Assembly: GCA_021786915.1 (NCBI GenBank)
Contig: JAJYMP010000585.1
Span: forward strand, 1-6,386
Source: Chloroflexota bacterium
GTDB lineage: Bacteria; Chloroflexota; Limnocylindria; Limnocylindrales; CSP1-4
Length of the DNA stretch: 6,386 nt
Reading direction: 5' to 3'
The first letter of the stretch is position 1. Each line of letters begins with the position of its first letter. The position numbers and the translations under genes are program-made. Below the pieces are notes generated by a model. It had not been told where the DNA came from and did no database searches. It worked only from the letters and a program-made list of their open reading frames with translations. Below are positions 1 to 5,675 of the stretch, in pieces.

Positions 1-23
1 TTCCGCCCGATATGAGGGTTCGG
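1..23. repeat. Left arm of perfect 23-bp inverted repeat
   Basis: Bases 1-23 are the exact reverse complement of 387-409. The match ends inward at base 24 (A facing A386) and has no visible outer limit because it reaches the first base of the window. It lies inside the TlpA/MauD-like reading frame. A 23-bp perfect inverted match between two points 360 bp apart is not expected by chance. A fold-back chimera at a contig end is the simplest explanation; a genuine repeat is the alternative. Confidence 0.9.
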
Positions 24-525
24 ACCGTTGAGGAACTCCCCGCGAGGTGATCACTCCCTCAGGATCCAACATCACCGCGGTTGGAAACGCGTCAATTCCG
101 AACTTCCGGGCGATCAACATGTCCCCATCCACGACCACAGGATACGGAACGTCATATCCCTCGACGAATGAGCGACAGTCTGCCGTGGACCCGCGACAGA
201 CGAGGGCCAGACGCCCTTCGGACTTCACGTCAAGGGCATGTAGCTCATTCAATGTGGCGGTGCAGTCACTGCAGCCAGTTGACACGAAGAGCAGGAGTTT
301 CGTCTTGCCCACAAGAGCTTCACTGTTGACGGAGGTCCCAAAGACGTCTACTCCCGTGAAGTCGGGGATCCGCGAGCCCAGTGGTACCGAACCCTCATAT
401 CGGGCGGAACCCCCCGCCCGGAGCTCATAGACTTGCCGAACAAGGCCCAGGGTGACAAGGGCGTTCAGGACGGCAATTCCCCCGATGACCACCACCGCGA
501 CCAGCAGCACACCACTAGCGTCCAC
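1..525 (-). CDS. Membrane-anchored thioredoxin-fold protein, TlpA/MauD-like (C-terminus cut by window edge)
   Basis: Probable thiol-disulfide oxidoreductase tethered to the membrane with its thioredoxin domain outside the cytoplasm. Translation gives 175 codons with no stop before base 1. Residues about 5-29 form one hydrophobic helix followed by VRQVYELR, a cytoplasmic-to-linker pattern that recalls MauD. The thioredoxin fold then begins near IPDFTGVDVFG (53-63), with the redox motif CSDC at 85-88 after the strand KLLLFVSTG, and the usual cis-proline segment FPTAVMLDPEGVI at 147-159 (Pro148). Two further cysteines, C110 and C117, lie between. I chose GTG at 525 because GAGGTGGAG precedes it at 538-530; GTG at 540 is in frame but has the Shine-Dalgarno inside it. 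Its start overlaps the end of the small ORF at 515-721. GC is much lower than in the sugar operon. Residues 168-175 fall in a terminal inverted repeat and may be artefactual. TlpA, ResA and MauD cannot be told apart here; the substrate is unknown. Confidence 0.72.
   Translation of the reverse strand, partial: MDASGVLLVAVVVIGGIAVLNALVTLGLVRQVYELRAGGSARYEGSVPLGSRIPDFTGVDVFGTSVNSEALVGKTKLLLFVSTGCSDCTATLNELHALDVKSEGRLALVCRGSTADCRSFVEGYDVPYPVVVDGDMLIARKFGIDAFPTAVMLDPEGVITSRGVPQRSEPSYRAE
387..409. repeat. Right arm of perfect 23-bp inverted repeat
   Basis: This is the partner of bases 1-23. It lies within the TlpA/MauD-like gene, covering roughly residues 39-46 of the protein (GSARYEGS), in the linker between the membrane helix and the thioredoxin domain. 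It looks like ordinary coding sequence and is probably the original copy, with bases 1-23 the inverted duplicate. Confidence 0.9.
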
Positions 526-721
526 GGCTCTCCACCTCACGGCGTGCGGGTCTCGATATGACGGGTGAGCCCAGCACCTTCGGCATCGCGAACACGAGCC
601 GGGCGATCAGAACGGTCAGCGATGCAGCCGCGCTGAACCCGGCCCAAACCAATGGGTTCTCTTCTGCTAGGCCAAGCGGGCTGAGCGTCTGCAGCATGGG
701 GTATTGCGCGAGCATCGGCAT
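515..721 (-). CDS. Possible small single-helix membrane protein, or remnant of a larger one
   Basis: An ORF of 68 codons from ATG at 721 to TAG at 517-515. Residues about 23-46, from NPLVWAGFSAAASLTV to about ARLVFAMPKVLG, form a hydrophobic segment, and the tail is basic (RPARREVESRGR). Third codon positions are about 75% G or C by count, above the local average near 64%, which fits real coding. Its stop overlaps the GTG start of the TlpA/MauD-like gene by 11 nt, a usual arrangement for coupled genes. Against it, no Shine-Dalgarno is visible before ATG 721, 715 or 697, and I recognise no family. Since mauE (a multi-helix membrane protein) often precedes mauD, it could be the C-terminal remnant of a MauE/DoxX-type protein; this rests on gene order only. 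The same frame stays open far upstream to 3307, but that stretch is a shadow of fucI and fucU. Confidence 0.38.
   Translation of the reverse strand: MPMLAQYPMLQTLSPLGLAEENPLVWAGFSAAASLTVLIARLVFAMPKVLGSPVISRPARREVESRGR
530..538 (-). promoter_or_regulatory. Ribosome binding site deciding the GTG start at 525
   Basis: The minus strand reads GAGGTGGAG four bases before GTG at 525. It is the only good purine-rich match near the candidate starts, so it selects GTG 525 over GTG 540. It lies inside the last codons of the small ORF at 515-721, which suggests coupled translation if that ORF is real. Confidence 0.55.
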
Positions 722-852
722 CCCGCCACTTCGGAGGCGGCGGATCCAGCCGCGCGGGAGCGATTGCCTCGCCCACGCCGAGCTGGGAATCGGAAGGCCC
801 GCCGGGTGCCGGAGGAGCGGTACACCCGACGGGCCGAAGGAAAGGCGGCCCC
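722..852 (-). other. Intergenic region between fucI and the thioredoxin-linked genes
   Basis: The 131-bp gap holds the hairpin at 796-835 and about 75 bp beyond it before ATG 721. I could not find a convincing -35/-10 pair on the minus strand in those 75 bp, nor a good ribosome binding site. If the downstream genes have their own promoter it should lie here. Confidence 0.4.
796..835 (-). terminator. Probable terminator hairpin after fucI
   Basis: In the minus-strand transcript, GGCCCGUCGGGUG (835-823) pairs with CACCCGGCGGGCC (808-796) over 13 base pairs around a 14-nt loop. The single imperfection is a U-G wobble in this direction, while the plus-strand transcript would carry a C-A mismatch there. 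It starts 17 nt after the fucI stop codon. Only a weak U-containing tail (UUCCGAUU) follows, so intrinsic termination may be inefficient; high-GC bacteria often show such hairpins. Confidence 0.55.
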
Positions 853-2658
853 CTACTTCCGCCCGTACAGCGGCCCGAAGTTGGCGCACGCGCGGAAGTC
901 CGCGCCCTCGGGGTCGGCCGTGCCCAGGTTCGCCCAGGCGCTCGGCCGGAAGACATCCTCGTCGGGCACGTTGTGCATGTGGACCGGGATCCGGAGCACG
1001 GACGCGAGCGAGATCAGGTCCGCGCCGATGTGCCCGTAGCTGATCGCCCCGTGGTTGGCGGCCCAGTTGGCCATCACGCTGTACACGTCGCGGAACGGCC
1101 CGACGCCCGTCGTCCGGGGCACGAACCAGTGGGTGGGCCAGGTGGGGTCCGTGCGCTCGTCGAGGACCTTGTGGACCTCGGGCGGCAGCTCGACCGTCCA
1201 GCCCTCCGCGATCTGGAGGACCGGGCCGGCGCCGCTGACCAGGTTGAGCCGGGCCATCGTGACGGGCATGCCGCCGCGCGACACGAACTGGCTCGAGAAG
1301 CCGCCGCCGCGGAAGTAGCCGCGGTTGGCGGGGTACCAAGTCGTCGCCGCCAGCGCCGCCGCGACGTCGGCCTCGGTGATCTCCCAGAACGGCTTCATCG
1401 CGGGCTTGCCGTCGCTGTCGGTCATGGCGCCCGTGGCGTCTAGCGTGGCCGCGCCCGAGTTGATCAGGTGGATGAACCCGTCGGCGGCGAGGCCGTCGGG
1501 CCGGTACCCGGTGACCCGCTCGACCGCCTCGGGGCTCCAGTACGTCCGCACGTCGGCGAAGATCTGGGCCCGGTTGCTGAGCAGGTACATCAGCAGCATC
1601 GTCGCGCCGTTGAGCGAGTCGTTCTCGGTCGCGAAGATGTGGGGCGCCCGGATCCCGTTCCAGTCGAACGACGAGTTGAGGATCGCCTCCATGAAGTCGC
1701 CGTTGGGGCTGTGGTCGGTCCACGCCCGCTGGCCCTGGAACCCGCCCAGGATCGCGTTGCGGCCCATCGACTCCTCGAGGTGGCCGAGTTCGGCGAGCCG
1801 CGGGTTGCCCACCAGCAGGTCGCGGGCGATGAGGAGCATCTTGACCACGGTCGCCCAGTCGGCGTCGAGGTCCCCGCGCGACTTCGCCTTGTCCGCCTCG
1901 TTGCGGTCGGCGCCCTCGCGGCAGTTGGCCTTCGCCCAGGCGAGCCCCTTCTCGAACTCGGCCGGGTCGTAGATCCCCTCCTCGAGCCGCCGGTGGATCT
2001 CCGACATGTCGACCGCCTCGACCCGCATGCCGAGGTACTTCTCGAAGAACGGCTGGTCGACGATGGATCCGGCGATGCCCATGGACACGCCGCCGAGCGA
2101 GAGGTACGACTTGCCGCGCAGGATCGCGGCGGCGAGACCCGCCTTGGCGAAGCGCAGGATCTTGGCCTGCACGTCGTCGGGGATCGTGCCGTCGCCCGCG
2201 TCCTGGACGTCGCGCCCGTAGATGCCGAACGCGGGCAGGCCCTTCTGGGTGTGCGCCGCGAGCACGGCGGCGAGGTAGACGGCGCCCGGGCGCTCCGTGC
2301 CGTTGAAGCCCCACACCGCCTTGGGGGTGAGCGGGTCCATGTCCATCGTCTCGGACCCGTAGCACCAGCAGGGCGTGATCGTGATGGAGACCCCGACGCC
2401 CTCCTTGCGGAACAGCTCGGCGACCTTGGCGGCCTCGTAGACGCCCCCGATGTTGTGCTCCGGCACGACGCACTCGACCGGGCTGCCGTCCGGGTAGCGC
2501 AGGGTCGATGAGATCAGCTCGGCTGTCCGCAGCGCCATGTTGCGGGTCTGCTCCTCGAGCGACTCGCGGACGCCGTGCTGCCGGCCGTCCACGGCCGGGC
2601 GGATCCCGATCTTCGGCCAGTCGCCGACGAAGCGGCCGGACGTGTTGACGGTGGTCAT
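853..2658 (-). CDS. fucI: L-fucose isomerase
   Basis: Converts L-fucose to L-fuculose in the cytoplasm; the family also accepts D-arabinose, and the E. coli enzyme is a Mn2+-dependent hexamer. The 601-residue product matches E. coli FucI (591 residues) from end to end: [20 protein letters not shown] at 15-34, [10 protein letters not shown] at 95-104, [16 protein letters not shown] at 116-131, [19 protein letters not shown] at 183-201, and the C-terminal YGPLY-like FGPLYGRK. The metal and catalytic residues are all in place with a constant offset of 8 from E. coli: E345 (ATENDSLNG), D369 ([12 protein letters not shown]) and H536 (NHG). ATG at 2658 is preceded by GGGAG (2673-2669) and GAAGG (2666-2662). 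It is the last gene of the operon, 42 nt after fucU, and is followed by a hairpin. Nothing suggests inactivation. Confidence 0.97.
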   Translation of the reverse strand: MTTVNTSGRFVGDWPKIGIRPAVDGRQHGVRESLEEQTRNMALRTAELISSTLRYPDGSPVECVVPEHNIGGVYEAAKVAELFRKEGVGVSITITPCWCYGSETMDMDPLTPKAVWGFNGTERPGAVYLAAVLAAHTQKGLPAFGIYGRDVQDAGDGTIPDDVQAKILRFAKAGLAAAILRGKSYLSLGGVSMGIAGSIVDQPFFEKYLGMRVEAVDMSEIHRRLEEGIYDPAEFEKGLAWAKANCREGADRNEADKAKSRGDLDADWATVVKMLLIARDLLVGNPRLAELGHLEESMGRNAILGGFQGQRAWTDHSPNGDFMEAILNSSFDWNGIRAPHIFATENDSLNGATMLLMYLLSNRAQIFADVRTYWSPEAVERVTGYRPDGLAADGFIHLINSGAATLDATGAMTDSDGKPAMKPFWEITEADVAAALAATTWYPANRGYFRGGGFSSQFVSRGGMPVTMARLNLVSGAGPVLQIAEGWTVELPPEVHKVLDERTDPTWPTHWFVPRTTGVGPFRDVYSVMANWAANHGAISYGHIGADLISLASVLRIPVHMHNVPDEDVFRPSAWANLGTADPEGADFRACANFGPLYGRK

Positions 2659-2700
2659 GTGCCTTCGTCTCCCTCTGGGACGCGTGGTGGTCTGCCGCGA

Positions 2701-3120
2701 TTACGCCGGCTGGACCACGCCGATGGTGAGCAGGATGTTGGCGTAGGTGCGCTGCTCGCCGGTCAGGACGGCGAGGGCGCAGTCCTGCGCGCGGGCCATG
2801 TCGTAGAACTCGAACCGGCCGAGGCGGGTGAGGTCGTTGGCGGGGAGGATCCGCCGGAAGTCCGCGTAGATCGACGGCTCGCTGCCATCGTCGGGGCCCA
2901 TGACGTGGACCGCCTCCACGGGGATCGCCTCCGCGATCGCGTCGAGCACGTCGGTGACGGTCAGCTTGCCCGGCTCGAGGTTGAGGTACACCCGGCGAGC
3001 GGCAGGATTCGAGCGCGTGACGAGCGGGTAGTTCCCGTCCGCGATGAGCACCGTGGCGCCGTGGCCGGCCCCGCCGAGCGCGGCCAGGATCTCGGGATGC
3101 AGCAGACGGGTGGTGAGCAC
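2701..3120 (-). CDS. fucU: L-fucose mutarotase, FucU/RbsD family
   Basis: Interconverts the alpha and beta anomers of L-fucose so that the isomerase receives its preferred form. The product has 139 residues, the normal size for the family, in one RbsD/FucU domain. Visible signatures are LLHPEILAALGGAGHG with the catalytic-type His20, IADGNYP (Asp28), RFEFYDMA with Tyr106, and the C-terminal TGEQRTYANILLTIGVV with Tyr126 and Asn128, matching the TGE..YGNI(L)LKKGV end of E. coli FucU. The fucose rather than ribose assignment rests on these motifs and on the adjacent fucI. The start codon is GTG at 3120, chosen because AAGGAGG lies 4 nt upstream. The gene begins 9 nt after the dehydrogenase stop, and that TAA stop is part of TAAGGAGG. 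Confidence 0.92.
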   Translation of the reverse strand: MLTTRLLHPEILAALGGAGHGATVLIADGNYPLVTRSNPAARRVYLNLEPGKLTVTDVLDAIAEAIPVEAVHVMGPDDGSEPSIYADFRRILPANDLTRLGRFEFYDMARAQDCALAVLTGEQRTYANILLTIGVVQPA

Positions 3121-3124
3121 GAAG

Positions 3125-3131
3125 CCTCCTT
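3125..3131 (-). promoter_or_regulatory. Strong ribosome binding site for fucU, merged with the upstream stop codon
   Basis: The minus strand reads AAGGAGG, 4 nt before the GTG start at 3120. Its first two bases are also the last two of the TAA stop (3132-3130) of the dehydrogenase gene. It is the strongest Shine-Dalgarno in the window and gives fucU its own ribosome entry, unlike the kinase and dehydrogenase genes, which have none visible. Confidence 0.8.
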
Positions 3132-4176
3132 ACGACCTGGCGGTCGGGTCGAACACGATCTTGCGGTGGGCGAGGCGGCGGGCGGCGATCTCGGCGAAGA
3201 TCGCGGGCGCCGCCGCGAGCGGGGCGCGGTGCGAAATCATCGCGGGCAGGTCGAGGCCGCCGTCGAGAGCTGCCGCGAGGCTGTCGGTCCACTCGTGGCC
3301 GGGCCACGGCGCGGAGTACGACATGAAGCCGCCGGTGAGCGTGAGCTCCCGGCGCATCAGGGCCTCCACGAAGCTCATCGGGAACGACGCGTCGGCCGGC
3401 TGGTTCCCGCCCAGCACGACCGTGCCCTTGGGGCGCGTCACCTCGACGATCGATGCGAGGGCCTGCGGCGAACCCGCGGCCTCGACCGAGAGGTCAGCGC
3501 CCGCGCCGGTCAGACGGCGCACCTCGTCGGCCACGTCGACCTTCTCTGGGTTCAGCGTCACGTGCGCGCCGAGCGCGGCCGCCGCCTCGAGGTTCGCCTC
3601 GGCCACGTCGGTCGCGATGATCAGCGAGGCGCCCAGGACGCGGAGCCACTGGACGAGCATCAGGCCGATCGATCCGGCGCCCAGCACGATCGCCGTCTGA
3701 CCGCGGCCCAAGCCGCCCAAGTCCAGGAGGTGGCGTGCGACGGTCGAGGGCTCGATCAGCGCCGCCTGCTCGAAGGGGAGCTCGTCCGGGACGGGCAGCA
3801 CGTTGCGGGCGGGAACGGCCACGCGCTCCGCGAACGCCCCGGGCCGGCGCGAGCCGACGAACGAGTAGGCGCGGCAGGCGGAGAACCGGCCGGCGAGGCA
3901 CTGGTCGCAGGTGTGGTCGGGGATGAGCGGCACGAGTGCCGCGTGGCGGCCGACGAGCGAGGGGTCCGCCGCCGCCCCGACGGCCGTGATGATCCCTGCC
4001 GCCTCGTGGCCCAGGATCATCGGGTACTCCCGGTGGCCGCGGACGAAGCGGTGGATGTCCGAGCCGCACACCGCCGCGGCGTGGATCTCGAGGAGAACGT
4101 CCCCCGGGCCCACCTCCGGCTCCGGGACCTCGCGGACGGCGATGCGGAGGCGATCCTCGAGCGCGAGCGCCCTCAT
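3130..4176 (-). CDS. Zinc-dependent medium-chain alcohol/polyol dehydrogenase, GatD-like
   Basis: An NAD-linked oxidoreductase of 348 residues that oxidises a sugar alcohol, alditol phosphate or related secondary alcohol, or the reverse. Catalytic-zinc positions are complete: Cys37 (VCGSD), His57-Glu58 (GHE) and Glu142 (IEPSTVA). The Rossmann motif GAGSIG is at 166-171, and Asp190 at the end of the second strand (IIATD) favours NAD(H) over NADP(H). The segments AYSFVGSRRPGAFAE (103-117) and GGFMSYSAPWPGHEW (282-296) closely resemble E. coli galactitol-1-phosphate dehydrogenase (recalled FIGSRRDGGFAE and NYSSPWPGQEW), suggesting a GatD-type substrate. In the structural-zinc lobe the first cysteine is Asp87, followed by C90, C93 and C101. 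ATG at 4176 overlaps the kinase TGA by 4 nt, so translation is probably coupled; no Shine-Dalgarno is visible. The substrate is unknown; a dehydrogenase acting on a fucose-pathway intermediate is inferred from position only. Confidence 0.93.
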   Translation of the reverse strand: MRALALEDRLRIAVREVPEPEVGPGDVLLEIHAAAVCGSDIHRFVRGHREYPMILGHEAAGIITAVGAAADPSLVGRHAALVPLIPDHTCDQCLAGRFSACRAYSFVGSRRPGAFAERVAVPARNVLPVPDELPFEQAALIEPSTVARHLLDLGGLGRGQTAIVLGAGSIGLMLVQWLRVLGASLIIATDVAEANLEAAAALGAHVTLNPEKVDVADEVRRLTGAGADLSVEAAGSPQALASIVEVTRPKGTVVLGGNQPADASFPMSFVEALMRRELTLTGGFMSYSAPWPGHEWTDSLAAALDGGLDLPAMISHRAPLAAAPAIFAEIAARRLAHRKIVFDPTARS

Positions 4177-5672
4177 GCCACGGCCGCCAGTCGGTCGAAA
4201 TGCGGGAGCATCGCGCGCGAGATGCCGTGCCAGACCTCGAACAGCTCGCGGTACCGGGCGTGGCGCGCGAGGTCGGGCTCGAGCGTCGTGCGCTGGACCA
4301 GCAGCCGCTCCACCGTCTCGGCGGGAGGGCCCGCCAGCCCCGCGGCCCGCGCCCCGAGGGCGAACAGCGCCAGGCCCGTGCCGCCCTCGGCGCCGTCCGC
4401 CAGCCGGGCCACCGTGAACGGGACGCCCGTGGCGTCGGCCTTGACCTGGTTCCAGAGGGCCGAGCGCGAGGCGCCACCCTGCCCCAGCCACTCGGTCACC
4501 CGGTGGCCGCGCTGCTCGGCGAGGCGCAGGTTGTCCACCACGGCGAACGCGCACCCCTCCATCACCGCGCGCACCAGGTCGGCGCGCGTCGTCGTGTAGG
4601 CGAGCCCGGCGAACACGCCCCGCGGCGCGCTGCTCCAGAGCGGCGTTCGCTCCCCGGCCAGGTATGGCAGGAACAGGACCCCGTTGGCGCCGGGTCGGGA
4701 TGCCTGCGCCTCGGCCGTCAGCTCGCCGAACGTGGCGCCCTCGCGGCCCACCACGTCGCGCAGCCAGCCCAGCGCTCCGCCGCCCACGGTCCCCGCCTGG
4801 AGCAGGTACTGCCCGTCGAGGACGTGGTGGCTGAAGATCAGCCGCGGCTCCACGACCACCTCGCCGACGCTCATCCCGAACCCGCCTGCGGAGCCGCCCT
4901 GGTCCTGGGTGAGCCCGGGCCGCGTCACTCCAGCCCCGAGGGCCGCCATCGCGGCGTCCACGCCGCCCACCAGGACGGGGATCCCCGGCACCAGCCCGGT
5001 GGCCCGAGCCGCGGTGGGGGTCACACCGCCGGCCACATGGCCAGCGCGGTGGAGCGGCGGCAGCCGGTCGATCGGGATGCCCAGGTCGCGCGCCGCGCGC
5101 TCGTCCCAGCGCTCGCGCCGGATGTCGAAGCAGTGGAGGCCGTACGCCTGCGTGAAGTCGCAGGTCACCTCGCCCGTCAGCTGCGCCACCAGCCAGCCCG
5201 ACGCCGTCAGGAACCACCGCGTGGCGTCGAATGCGTCGGGGCGGTGCCCGGCGAGCCAGGCGATCTTGGGGGTGAGGTACGCGGCGTCGAGCGGGTTCGC
5301 AACCAGGTCCACCAGGGCGTCCGCGTCGGGACGGGCACGCAGGGCGGCGGCCTCGTCCTCGGCGCGACGGTCGAGCCACGTCATGGCGGGCACGACCGGT
5401 CGCAGCTGCTCGTCGGTCGCCACCAGGGTCCAGCCGATCCCGTCGAGCGCCACGCAGGCGACCTGGTCGACCGAGACCGCTGCCTTCGCGAGCACCGACG
5501 CCGTGGCGCCGCACAGGGCCTCCCACCAGCGCGCCGGGTCGACCTCGGCCCAGGTCGGCGCCGGGCGGCTGAGCTCGTACGCCTCGACCGCCTCGGCCGC
5601 GACCGTGCCGTCGGCGCCCCACAGCGCAGCCTTCAGGCTCGAGGTCCCCTGGTCGATCGTCAGGACGTGCAT
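4173..5672 (-). CDS. FGGY-family carbohydrate kinase, probable ketose (fuculose) kinase
   Basis: ATP-dependent cytoplasmic sugar kinase of 499 residues, the usual length for FGGY kinases. The N-terminal domain opens with the phosphate loop DQGTSSLK (7-14). The catalytic base is Asp239 in GGVDAAMAALGAG, equivalent to Asp233 of XylB. FLPYLAGERTPLW (334-346) and RGVFAGL (351-357) are family hallmarks, and GQGGASRSALWNQVKAD (397-413) is the adenine-binding segment. It looks more like XylB than the short FucK of E. coli, so the substrate cannot be read from the sequence. The FucI and FucU neighbours make L-fuculose the likeliest substrate; D-ribulose or D-xylulose are alternatives. Two motifs differ from XylB: QMHG is replaced by DGIGW (77-81), and the SLGTSG loop by DQGGSAGG (257-264). 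ATG at 5672 lies 3 nt after the aldo/keto reductase stop, without a visible Shine-Dalgarno, so translation is probably coupled. Confidence 0.94.
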   Translation of the reverse strand: MHVLTIDQGTSSLKAALWGADGTVAAEAVEAYELSRPAPTWAEVDPARWWEALCGATASVLAKAAVSVDQVACVALDGIGWTLVATDEQLRPVVPAMTWLDRRAEDEAAALRARPDADALVDLVANPLDAAYLTPKIAWLAGHRPDAFDATRWFLTASGWLVAQLTGEVTCDFTQAYGLHCFDIRRERWDERAARDLGIPIDRLPPLHRAGHVAGGVTPTAARATGLVPGIPVLVGGVDAAMAALGAGVTRPGLTQDQGGSAGGFGMSVGEVVVEPRLIFSHHVLDGQYLLQAGTVGGGALGWLRDVVGREGATFGELTAEAQASRPGANGVLFLPYLAGERTPLWSSAPRGVFAGLAYTTTRADLVRAVMEGCAFAVVDNLRLAEQRGHRVTEWLGQGGASRSALWNQVKADATGVPFTVARLADGAEGGTGLALFALGARAAGLAGPPAETVERLLVQRTTLEPDLARHARYRELFEVWHGISRAMLPHFDRLAAVA

Positions 5673-5675
5673 GGC

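Noticed and set aside
1..409. The inverted repeat as insertion-sequence or transposon ends
   Set aside because: The 363 bp between the arms encode part of the thioredoxin-fold protein, with no transposase, and both arms lie inside its reading frame. I see no target-site duplication.
47..430. Plus-strand ORF of 127 codons at the left end
   Set aside because: It is antisense to the TlpA/MauD-like gene, whose CSDC motif, membrane helix and cis-proline segment make the minus strand the coding one.
722..795. Promoter for the thioredoxin-linked genes
   Set aside because: I looked for -35 and -10 elements on the minus strand and found none good enough to report.
2659..2700. Riboswitch or attenuator in the gap before fucI
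   Set aside because: Only 42 bp, with no convincing stem-loop and with a normal ribosome binding site; too short for a known riboswitch class.
515..3307. A 930-codon minus-strand ORF
   Set aside because: It runs through fucI and fucU in another frame and is rich in Arg, Pro, Gly and Ala with no domain, as expected of a shadow frame at high GC. Only its last 68 codons, after fucI ends, may be real.
2575..4599. A 674-codon plus-strand ORF, and other long plus-strand ORFs
   Set aside because: They are antisense to well-recognised enzymes, have low-complexity composition and no visible domains. High GC removes stop codons from the opposite frames.
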